NCBI GenBank assembly: GCA_022826505.1
Contig: JAJDUQ010000227.1
Span: 21,078-85,077, forward strand
DNA from: Gammaproteobacteria bacterium
Lineage (GTDB): Bacteria; Pseudomonadota; Gammaproteobacteria; HK1
Reading direction: 5' to 3'
Length of the DNA stretch: 64,000 nt
This document shows, piece by piece, positions 50,035 through 57,500 of this stretch. Position 1 is the stretch's first letter; each line of letters starts with the position of its first letter. Position numbers and translations under genes: made by a program. Below the pieces are notes generated by a model. It ran no database searches. It was not told the origin of the DNA and was given only the letters and a program-made list of their open reading frames with translations.

Positions 50035-50454
50035 TCAGGCGTCCAGATTGTCGAGGGCCTTCTGAAAGCGATTCGCGTGCGAACGCTCGGCCTTCGCGAG
50101 AGTCTCGAACCAGTCCGCGATCTCGTCAAACCCCTCGTCCCGTGCGGCCTTGGCCATGCCTGGATACATGTCCGTGTACTCGTGCGTCTCGCCGGCAATC
50201 GCGGCCTTGAGATTGTCGGACGTGGTGCCGATGGCAAGGCCGGTCGCCGGATCGCCGACTGCCTCGAGGTACTCGAGGTGGCCGTGCGCATGCCCGGTCT
50301 CTCCTTCGGCGGTCGAACGGAACACCGCAGACACGTCGTTGTAGCCCTCGACATCCGCCTTTTGCGCAAAGTACAGGTAACGGCGGTTGGCCTGCGATTC
50401 ACCGGCAAATGCATCCTTCAGGTTCTGCTCGGTCCTGCTTCCCTTGAGTGCCAT
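50035..50454 (-). CDS. Rubrerythrin-type diiron protein (no rubredoxin domain)
   Basis: 139 residues forming one ferritin-like four-helix bundle. Diiron ligands appear in [37 protein letters not shown] and [10 protein letters not shown]. The C-terminal rubredoxin domain of classical rubrerythrin (two CxxC) is missing, so electrons must come from another protein, plausibly the Fe-S protein downstream. Such proteins act as NADH-linked peroxidases in anaerobes and microaerophiles. It is first gene of the module, with a strong -35 and a palindrome upstream. Confidence 0.9.
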   Translation of the reverse strand: MALKGSRTEQNLKDAFAGESQANRRYLYFAQKADVEGYNDVSAVFRSTAEGETGHAHGHLEYLEAVGDPATGLAIGTTSDNLKAAIAGETHEYTDMYPGMAKAARDEGFDEIADWFETLAKAERSHANRFQKALDNLDA

Positions 50455-50521
50455 GAATGTTTCTCCGCGTGTAGTGAATCCGGAAACCTGCGGGGCGAGA
50501 CTCCGCTCCTGCGCAGTAGAT

Positions 50522-50536
50522 TTAGACTCGTTCTAA
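50522..50536. promoter_or_regulatory. Fur-family-like palindrome at the rubrerythrin promoter
   Basis: TTAGACTCGTTCTAA contains perfect arms TTAGA and TCTAA spaced by five bases. With flanking bases it resembles the TTTAGAA-N3-TTCTAAA boxes described for Irr and the related PerR-type boxes (two mismatches). It lies just downstream of the predicted start of transcription, 67 bases before the rubrerythrin ATG, the place of a repressor site. Confidence 0.45.
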
Positions 50537-50546
50537 GGCGGCCGGC

Positions 50547-50575
50547 AGCCTACCCCCGGGTAGACGGAGTGTCAA
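50547..50575 (-). promoter_or_regulatory. Candidate sigma-70 promoter of the rubrerythrin module
   Basis: The minus strand has a consensus -35 TTGACA (50575-50570), a 17-base spacer and TAGGCT as a weak -10 (50552-50547). Transcription would start near 50540, placing the palindrome at about +4 to +18. Confidence 0.45.
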
Positions 50576-50797
50576 TGCAAATCGGCGGTGAACAAACCGC
50601 GACGGGAATCCGATGGATCCGAGTCGGGTCGCATTCGGAACGAGACTTCAAACGTCGCCGGCGACCCACCACCGCGCGATTCATGTGACTTCCGAAATCG
50701 CTCTCCGGTTCGCCGTGCGACCGCCGAACTCGTATCGAATTGACCGCTGGAGAGAGGCTGCTGTAGCTTCGACACATCACGTACCAGAGACCGTGCC

Positions 50798-51046
50798 GTG
50801 GAAATTCCAAAGGAAGCGCCCGCGTTCGAGGACGCATTGGAAGAGCTCGAAACGATTGTCGAGCGGATGGAAGACGGCGAGCCGAGCCTCGAAGAATCCC
50901 TGAAGATCTTCGAACGCGGAATGGATCTGACGCGCACATGCCAGAAGGCACTCGATGATGCCGAGCAGCGCATCCGGACGCTCGCCGAGTCGGAACCTCC
51001 ACCGGATGCGACGGATGCGGACGAGACCTCTGCCTCGAATGACTGA
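50798..51046 (+). CDS. xseB: Exodeoxyribonuclease VII small subunit
   Basis: 82 residues with the XseB signature [35 protein letters not shown], then a helical stretch and an acidic tail. Several copies bind one XseA (not in the window) to form exonuclease VII. Starts with GTG. The end overlaps ispA by eight bases, the conserved xseB-ispA pair. Confidence 0.95.
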   Translation: MEIPKEAPAFEDALEELETIVERMEDGEPSLEESLKIFERGMDLTRTCQKALDDAEQRIRTLAESEPPPDATDADETSASND

Positions 51047-51926
51047 ACCGGTTCCGTTCACCGAGCGGTTCTCCGAATATCAGGAACGTGTTCACGCGAT
51101 GCTTGAGCGTGCGTTGCCGCTGGCGACCGAACCACCACAACGGTTGCACGAGGCAATGCGATACGCGGTGCTCAGCGGTGGCAAGCGCATTCGCGCAATT
51201 CTCGTCATCGCCACCGGACAGACCCTGAATGCCCGCGTCGAGCGTCTCGAGCCACCGGCGTGCGCGGTGGAGTTCATCCACGCCTACTCGCTGGTGCATG
51301 ACGACATGCCCTCGATGGACGACGATGATCTGCGCCGCGGTGTACCCACATGCCACCGGGCCTTCGGAGAGGCGACCGCGCTCCTGGCCGGCGATGCGCT
51401 GCAGTCCCTGGCGTTTGAAACACTCGCATCGGCGCCGGCGCCGAATGCGGGGGACCTGGTGCGCGTCCTCGCACACGCCAGCGGTTCGCAGGGAATGGCC
51501 GGAGGTCAGGCGGTCGATCTCGAATCGGTCGGTGAAACGCTGACGCTCGACGAACTCGAGCACATGCATCTCAGGAAGACCGGCGCTCTCATCCGGGCGA
51601 GCGTGCGTCTCGGCGTTCTCAGCGCCGGAGCACGAGACCCGGAGATTCTCGATCGACTGGACGAATTTGCGCGCTGCATCGGTCTGGCCTTTCAGATTCG
51701 CGACGACGTTCTGGACATCGAAGGAGAGACGGCAACGCTCGGGAAGCGTCAGGGAGCCGACGTGGCGCTCAACAAGCCGACCTATCCGGCGATACTCGGA
51801 CTCGAAGCATCCAAGGCGCATGCTCGCGCACTGCATGAGCGGGCCGCGGAGCAAATTGCCCCCTTTGGAGACGACGCCGACTTCCTGCGTGCGCTCTCCG
51901 GGTTCATCGTGGACCGGATGAATTGA
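51039..51926 (+). CDS. ispA: (2E,6E)-farnesyl diphosphate synthase
   Basis: 295 residues, a trans-prenyltransferase. The first Asp-rich motif is [14 protein letters not shown] (about 88-101) and the second is [17 protein letters not shown] and [13 protein letters not shown] are also conserved. It makes FPP from IPP and DMAPP/GPP for ubiquinone, undecaprenyl phosphate and other isoprenoids. It starts within the end of xseB. dxs, the usual downstream neighbour, is replaced here by folE2. Confidence 0.95.
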   Translation: MTEPVPFTERFSEYQERVHAMLERALPLATEPPQRLHEAMRYAVLSGGKRIRAILVIATGQTLNARVERLEPPACAVEFIHAYSLVHDDMPSMDDDDLRRGVPTCHRAFGEATALLAGDALQSLAFETLASAPAPNAGDLVRVLAHASGSQGMAGGQAVDLESVGETLTLDELEHMHLRKTGALIRASVRLGVLSAGARDPEILDRLDEFARCIGLAFQIRDDVLDIEGETATLGKRQGADVALNKPTYPAILGLEASKAHARALHERAAEQIAPFGDDADFLRALSGFIVDRMN

Positions 51927-52130
51927 AGATTCGGATCATGACGGAGCTTCTTGCACACGGTCTCGAACGGGAAAGGTTCCATTCGGCCTTCGGGTCTTCG
52001 GTGATGCAGAACCACCGATTTGACGCTCGTTCGCTTCATCGGGGGTTCTGTCCGTAGCGCTCGGTCTGTGGTGCGGCGAGAAATTCCTGAGTAAAATGGT
52101 CGGAATTAGTCGGCGCATGCATCATGCGCG

Positions 52131-52991
52131 ATGACACGGGGCACGACGGGAATGACGACGAACGCGGTTGCCATCGAATCTCCTGCACGGACGGTGGAGA
52201 TTCCCGATGTTCAGGGGAGTCCGGATACCCGCAACATTGCCATCGACAAGGTGGGTATCAAGGGAATTCGCCACCCGGTACGCGTCCGCGATCGCTCGCA
52301 GGGCGAGCAGCACACCGTCGCCAGCTTCAACATGTACGTGGAGCTCCCCCACAACTTCAAGGGGACTCACATGTCGCGCTTCGTGGCGATCCTGAACAAC
52401 CACGAGTACGAAATCACCGTCAAGTCATTCCGCGACATGCTGCGCGAAATGACCACGCTGCTGGAGGCGGATGCCGGTCATATCGAGATGACCTTTCCGT
52501 ACTTCGTCCGCAAGGCGTCGCCGGTCACGGGAGTGACGAGTCTCATGGACTACGAGGTGACGCTGGTGGGGCGAATCGCCTCCGGCTCCCCCCGCATCGA
52601 GGTTCACGTGGTGGTTCCGGTCACCAGTCTGTGTCCCTGCTCGAAACAGATTTCGGACTACGGAGCCCACAACCAACGCTCGCACGTGACGGTGAGAGCC
52701 GCGACACGCGGGTGGTTCTGGATCGAGGAGCTGATCGATATCGTCGAATCGGAAGCCTCGTGCGAGCTGTTCGGGCTGCTGAAGCGCCCCGACGAGAAAT
52801 TCGTCACCGAACGAGCGTACGAAAACCCGAAGTTCGTCGAGGACATGGTGCGCGACGTCGCCCGTCGACTGAACGACGAGGAGCGGATTGTCGGTTACGT
52901 GGTCGAGGCGGAGAACTTCGAGTCGATACACAATCATTCCGCGTACGCGTTCATCGAACGCGACAAGGAGCGCGATATCGCGCGCGGCTGA
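52131..52991 (+). CDS. folE2: GTP cyclohydrolase FolE2
   Basis: 286 residues of the zinc-independent GTP cyclohydrolase I type IB family, which opens GTP to 7,8-dihydroneopterin triphosphate for folate synthesis. [23 protein letters not shown] contains the catalytic Cys (C168 or C170), and [18 protein letters not shown] and [10 protein letters not shown] are the family end motifs. Some FolE2 genes are under Zur control; no Zur box was seen upstream. ATG at 52152 (MTTNAV) is an alternative start. Confidence 0.93.
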   Translation: MTRGTTGMTTNAVAIESPARTVEIPDVQGSPDTRNIAIDKVGIKGIRHPVRVRDRSQGEQHTVASFNMYVELPHNFKGTHMSRFVAILNNHEYEITVKSFRDMLREMTTLLEADAGHIEMTFPYFVRKASPVTGVTSLMDYEVTLVGRIASGSPRIEVHVVVPVTSLCPCSKQISDYGAHNQRSHVTVRAATRGWFWIEELIDIVESEASCELFGLLKRPDEKFVTERAYENPKFVEDMVRDVARRLNDEERIVGYVVEAENFESIHNHSAYAFIERDKERDIARG

Positions 52992-53017
52992 ACCCTGAGG
53001 TCGGAGACTTCGAGTGC

Positions 53018-53818
53018 TCAGTCGACGATGCCTCGGCCTCCTTCCTCTGCCTTGATTTCCGTCCAGAGCTTGTCAAGCTCCGCCAGGGTCAGAGTCTCGG
53101 CGCAAGCGCCGTCTGCGGTCGCACGGCGCTCCAGCTCGCGAAATCGACGCTCGAATTTTGCGTTGGCGGAACGAGCGCATCGTTCCGGATCGGCACCGAC
53201 GTGGCGCGCAAGGTTGACCACACTGAAGAGCAGATCGCCGAGTTCGTCGTCGATACCGTCTCGATTGTCCGCCTCGACCGCCTCCTTCAATTCACCCAGC
53301 TCTTCGGCGATCTTTTCAATCACCTCAGCGGCGTTCGGCCAGTCGAATCCACCTCTTGCGGCGCGGCGCTGAAGCTTCGCGGCACGGGTCAAGGCCGGCA
53401 GCGCAACGGGGATATCGTCCAGAAGGCTCTCCCCGCTTCCGCTCTCGGCCCGCTCGGCCGCCTTCATCTCTTCCCATCGCTGCGACTGTTCGGCGTGGCT
53501 CGTGTCGATGCCGTCCCCGAAGACGTGCGGGTGACGTCGGATCATCTTGCCGGCGATTGCGTCGACGACTTCCTCGAAACCGAACGCACCCGCTTCGCGG
53601 GCGAGCTGCGCATGGAACACCACCTGAAACAGCAGATCGCCGAGCTCGTCGCGCAGATCCGGCAGGTTCTCTCGTTCGATTGCGTCCGCAACTTCATAGG
53701 CCTCCTCAATCGTGTACGGAGCAATCGTGCGATACGTCTGCACCCGGTCCCACGGGCAACCGCGCTCAGGATCACGCAGCCGTGCCATGATGCCGATGAG
53801 GTCTTCAATTGTGTTCAT
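53018..53818 (-). CDS. mazG: Nucleoside triphosphate pyrophosphohydrolase MazG
   Basis: 266 residues, like the 263 of E. coli. Two MazG domains are present. The first has LRDPERGCPWDRVQTYRTIAPYTIEEAYEV and DELGDLLFQVVFHAQLA, the second EELGELKEAVEADN and DDELGDLLFSVVNLARHVG, with the metal-binding Glu/Asp pattern. It hydrolyses NTPs and lowers (p)ppGpp in E. coli. MNTIEDLIGIM is the family start. Converges with folE2. Confidence 0.93.
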   Translation of the reverse strand: MNTIEDLIGIMARLRDPERGCPWDRVQTYRTIAPYTIEEAYEVADAIERENLPDLRDELGDLLFQVVFHAQLAREAGAFGFEEVVDAIAGKMIRRHPHVFGDGIDTSHAEQSQRWEEMKAAERAESGSGESLLDDIPVALPALTRAAKLQRRAARGGFDWPNAAEVIEKIAEELGELKEAVEADNRDGIDDELGDLLFSVVNLARHVGADPERCARSANAKFERRFRELERRATADGACAETLTLAELDKLWTEIKAEEGGRGIVD

Positions 53819-53928
53819 GAGCCAGATTCGAGATTGGATGTCATCGGGAACCGAGGTGACCATCGAGGATTCCGTCGACGCCGCCTCGCTGCCGGGTCGG
53901 CACGCCTTGCGATCCCCGGCCGCTGCTC

Positions 53929-54669
53929 TCAGCCGCCGGACACGAATTCGCAGAGCAGTCGCTGCACCCCTGCAACTCCCGATGCCAGGTTCGATCGAAT
54001 CACGTCCATCGTGAGCGCCTCGGCACTCCTGCCCGCCGCGCGGTTCGACACCACCGCGCAATGCGCGTAGCTCATGCCGAGTTCCCTTGCCAGCGCGGCT
54101 TCCGGCATTCCGGTCATGCCGACGAGATCGCAACCGTCGCGTTCCAGGCGGTCGATCTCGGCCGCCGACTCGAGTCGTGGACCTTGCGTGGCGGCATACG
54201 TGCCACCGTCGGCGGCATCGATTCCGGCACGCCGCGCCGCTTCGAGCAATCCTGCGCGCAACTGCGCGCAATAGGGAGAGGTGAAGTCCACGTGCGTCAC
54301 GTGCTCGAGGTCATCCTCGAAGAACGTATGCGCGCGGCCCCATGTGTAATCGACAATCTGATCGGGGACCACGACAGCCCCGCTATCGAGCCCGGATCGG
54401 ATTCCCCCGACCGCTGCGACCGCGACGATTCGACCAATCCCCGCTTGGTGCAGGGCCCAGATATTGGCGCGGTAATTCACCCGATGGGGCGGAATTGCGT
54501 GCGGGACGCCGTGACGGGCGAGAAACGTAATCGCGATACCTTCCAACAGACCATGGCACAGCGGTGCGGATGGCCGACCCCACGGCGTGTCGACGGTGTC
54601 GCGGCGTACGATTCTCAGACCTGCGAGTTCGATCAGGCCCGATCCTCCGATGACGGCCAGACCGTTCAC
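53929..54669 (-). CDS. S-methyl-5'-thioinosine phosphorylase (MTAP/PNP family)
   Basis: 246 residues, purine nucleoside phosphorylase family: AVIGGSGLIELAGL, TFLARHGVPHAIPPHRVNYRANIWAL, AVGGIRSGLDSGAVVVPDQIVDYT, GGTYAATQGPRLESAAEI and MTGMPEAALARELGMSYAHCAVVSNRAAG. The Asn in SNRAAG, where adenine-specific MTAP has an Asp, points to a 6-oxopurine substrate as in Pseudomonas methylthioinosine phosphorylase. The GTG start overlaps the hpt stop, so hypoxanthine released here can feed the adjacent HPRT. Confidence 0.85.
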   Translation of the reverse strand: MNGLAVIGGSGLIELAGLRIVRRDTVDTPWGRPSAPLCHGLLEGIAITFLARHGVPHAIPPHRVNYRANIWALHQAGIGRIVAVAAVGGIRSGLDSGAVVVPDQIVDYTWGRAHTFFEDDLEHVTHVDFTSPYCAQLRAGLLEAARRAGIDAADGGTYAATQGPRLESAAEIDRLERDGCDLVGMTGMPEAALARELGMSYAHCAVVSNRAAGRSAEALTMDVIRSNLASGVAGVQRLLCEFVSGG

Positions 54670-55214
54670 GAAGTATCGAGCGCGTAGATTGCGGGCAGAT
54701 TGCGAAAGTAGCCCCGGTAATCCATGCCACAGCCGAAGACGTATCGATCGTCGACCTCGAGCCCGGTGAAGTCCGCGCGGGCAACCTCACGGGGCCGGCC
54801 AATCTGCTTGTCGACGAGCACTGCACAGTAGATTTCGCGGGCCCCCAGCTCTTGGCAGTGTGCGATGATCGCCGCGAGGGTGACTCCCTCGTCGAGAATA
54901 TCGTCGACAACGAGCACACTTCGGCCCTTGAAATCACTCGACGGGTGTGCAATCCATTCCAGTGTCCGGCCTCGCACGTCACCGCGATAGCGTGTCGCGT
55001 GCACGTAGTCGATTTCGAGCGGGAACTCGAGCTGCGACACGATCCTCGACGCAGGCACCATGCCACCCATCATCACCGGAATGATCAGCGGCGTGCTCCT
55101 ACTCAGGACACTCGAGATGTCGCGAGCGAGCCTCACATATGCCGCGTCCACATCGGTCTCGCCCCACACGAGATCCGCTTCCTCCAGCACCCGCGTGTAC
55201 TCGGCAGAATTCAT
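54666..55214 (-). CDS. hpt: Hypoxanthine phosphoribosyltransferase
   Basis: 182 residues. The PRPP-binding motif is SVLVVDDILDEGVTLAAI. The loop VMMGGMVPASRIVSQLEFPLEIDYVHATRY and a C-terminal DYRGYFRNLPAIYAL are as in proteobacterial HPRT. It makes IMP or GMP from free bases. It is coupled to the methylthioinosine phosphorylase gene by a four-base overlap. Confidence 0.92.
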   Translation of the reverse strand: MNSAEYTRVLEEADLVWGETDVDAAYVRLARDISSVLSRSTPLIIPVMMGGMVPASRIVSQLEFPLEIDYVHATRYRGDVRGRTLEWIAHPSSDFKGRSVLVVDDILDEGVTLAAIIAHCQELGAREIYCAVLVDKQIGRPREVARADFTGLEVDDRYVFGCGMDYRGYFRNLPAIYALDTS

Positions 55215-55217
55215 GGC

Positions 55218-56408
55218 TCAGCTTTCCGGGTCCGAAAGTGAGCGCGATGGAACCGGCCGCGCCTGAACCGGCGAGGCAACGGCGTACCGAGGCGGAACGA
55301 CCTCACGCATCGAGTCGTCTGAATCGTGCCCGGCGGGGTTGCTCTGCACCTGCACCCATCCGCCGGCGACGGTCCGCCTCGTATGCCTCGTAGTTGCCCT
55401 CGTACCACTCGACTCGGCTGTCTCCTTCGAATGCCAGAATTCGCCGAGCCTGGGACCCGGAGGTATGTGTATCTGCTTGGTTTCGCTCCGCTTCTGGAAC
55501 TCCCGGGACACAAGCTCCTCGTATCGCTGCATCCTCGCCCTGCTCTTGGCATGCCGCCCCCTCGGATGTGTGCGCACCCATTCGAGTTCAGCCTTGATGG
55601 CGCGCCGATGGGCGGACTCTTCGCGCTCTTCCTGCGCAAGCCGACGTTCCTTCTGTTCGAGCCACGACGAGTAGTTCCCCTTCCACGGAATCCCGCGTCC
55701 GCGGTCGAGTTCGAGGATCCAGCCCGCGACGTTGTCGAGAAAATATCGATCATGAGTCACCGCGACCACCGTTCCCGGGAACTCCTCGAGGTAACGTTCG
55801 AGCCAGGCGACCGATTCCGCATCCAGGTGGTTGGTCGGCTCGTCGAGAAGCAGCATGTCCGGCGCCGACAGCAACAGGCGACACAGCGCTACCCTGCGCC
55901 GCTCCCCACCGGACAGGCGCTCGACCGATGCATGCCATGGCGGCAGGCGCAGCGCCTCGGACGCCACCTCCAGCCGCCGGTCGACCTCCCATCCGTTCGC
56001 CGCTTCGATCGCGTCCTGGACTCGGCCCTGCTCCTCCAGAAGCGCACTCATCTCCTGCTCATCGAGAGCCTCCGAGAAACGCGCGCTTATTCGATCGAAT
56101 TGGTCGAGCAGGCGCTTGACTTCCTCGATTCCCTGCTCGACGTTTCCGCGCACATCCGCCGTGTGGTCCAGCGTCGGTTCCTGTGGCAGGTATCCCACGC
56201 GAATCCCTGCCTGAGGCCGTGCTTCCCCATGATGATCCCCATCCAGCCCGGCCATGATGCGCAGAAGCGACGACTTTCCGGACCCGTTCAGACCCAGCAC
56301 ACCGATTTTCACGCCAGGAAAGAACGACAGCGAGATGTCTTTCAGGATTTCACGCTTGGGCGGCACCACCTTGGTGACGCGGTTCATGGTGTAGACGTAC
56401 TGGGCCAT
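55218..56408 (-). pseudogene. ettA: Truncated and frameshifted EttA (ABC-F translation factor)
   Basis: The frame gives 396 residues against about 555 for EttA. Residues 1-322 are normal: MAQYVYTMNRVTKVVPPKRE, Walker A GLNGSGKSS (K45), signature LSGGE (165-169), DEPTNHLD (189-196), His switch VTHD, the arm and linker up to IHIPPGPRLG. At about 55440-55450 the sequence jumps, in another frame, to RRILAFEGDSRVEWYEGNY and the normal EttA C-terminus (ending 55303). The whole second ATPase domain, roughly 165-170 residues, is missing. The first frame reads on into a 74-residue unrelated tail. EttA normally gates the ribosome by ATP state and needs both sites, so this copy is probably non-functional unless it is an assembly error. 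Confidence 0.85.
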
Positions 56409-56496
56409 GGCGTGCGTGCGGACGAGTATCCGTCCGCCTCACCGTCGACAGGTCGAATCGGATTCAGGCAACGGACCCGGCGTTGCGCGCGGAACG

Positions 56497-57243
56497 CTAG
56501 TCCGCCGAGGCGACCTCTTCAATGTCTTCGTCGTCCTCCCCGAAATCTCCAATCGGAGGATTGCCGTCATACACCAGGAACGTCCGTCGCTGGCGGTACG
56601 CTTCACGGGTAAAGATGTACGGGTCGAATGCCGATTCATCCCGCAGCCTCGCCGCACTGGCGAGGGTTGCTCGAGTGTCGACGATATCCAGCAGTGCCAG
56701 CGGAAGCGCGGCGACGTAGGTCAGAATATCGGTGAACGTCCCCATCACGATTCCCGGGGTATCTCTCACCGAACTCGCTCCCAGCAGCGGGTAGTGAATG
56801 TAGTTTCCATCCCCCATTCCCCACACCGCCAGGGTCTGCCCGAAGTCCTCTTCGTGGCGTTCGAGACCCATGCCGGTCGCGACGTCGAACAAGCCACCGA
56901 TACCCAACGTCGAGTTGAACACGAATCGAGCGGTGCCTCGCATGCCGGATTGGAACTTGCCCTGCAGAAACTGGTTGAGCACCGTACCGGGATACCCGGC
57001 GTTGTCGAGAAAGTTGTGGATGCTGTCGCGCAACCCGTCGGGAAGACGCAGGTACAGGTTGGCAACCGGCTCCAGCACCGCCCGATCGAGTGCGTCGTTG
57101 AACGAATAGAAGGCTCTATTCGTGGGCTCCCATGGATCGGACGGATCGCCGGAAAGGCTCGCAGTAGTGGCGCACCCGGACAAGACGAGCACAACCGCCC
57201 CCGCGATGATCGCCCGGAATCCGGGGAGTGCGTCGAAAGTCAT
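56497..57243 (-). CDS. mlaA: MlaA/VacJ outer-membrane lipoprotein
   Basis: 248 residues. The lipobox is VLVLSGC at about residue 18-24, then DPWEPTNRAFYSFNDALDRAVLEPVA, NFLDNAGYPGTVLNQFLQGK, RFVFNSTLGIGGLFDVATGMGLERHEEDFGQTLAVWG and YPLLGASSVRDTPGIVMG. It removes misplaced phospholipids from the outer leaflet and passes them to the Mla system. The acidic tail (GEDDEDIEE) is not conserved. It is a single gene here, 88 bases upstream of the broken ettA. Confidence 0.94.
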   Translation of the reverse strand: MTFDALPGFRAIIAGAVVLVLSGCATTASLSGDPSDPWEPTNRAFYSFNDALDRAVLEPVANLYLRLPDGLRDSIHNFLDNAGYPGTVLNQFLQGKFQSGMRGTARFVFNSTLGIGGLFDVATGMGLERHEEDFGQTLAVWGMGDGNYIHYPLLGASSVRDTPGIVMGTFTDILTYVAALPLALLDIVDTRATLASAARLRDESAFDPYIFTREAYRQRRTFLVYDGNPPIGDFGEDDEDIEEVASAD

Positions 57244-57500
57244 GGTCGGCCCGTTGATTCCGCAGGTTGACGAAGCGGCGATTCATCATGCGGGAATCAG
57301 GTGCGGCATTCAAGGAAAAGTGTCCGCACAAAATCTCCGGAGAACGAATTGACGCTGGCCTGGCACGGTACGACTCCGCAATGGCCCGGAGCGGTCAGAG
57401 GCGCGCCCGCCGATCGAGCGATGGCACGATGGAATTCGGACGCATTCGGACATGACGTGGCAGGTCGGAACTCCACGCCGGACGGAACGAGGCAGGTGCG

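Larger units (their letters stand above)
50455..50797. other. Divergent region between rubrerythrin and xseB
   Basis: 343 bases without a gene. It contains the promoter and palindrome described for the rubrerythrin module and must hold the promoter of xseB on the other strand. No convincing element was seen for xseB. Confidence 0.5.

Noticed and set aside
52000-52130. Zur box before folE2
   Set aside because: The AT-richer patch near 52090-52110 has no inverted repeat of the Zur type.
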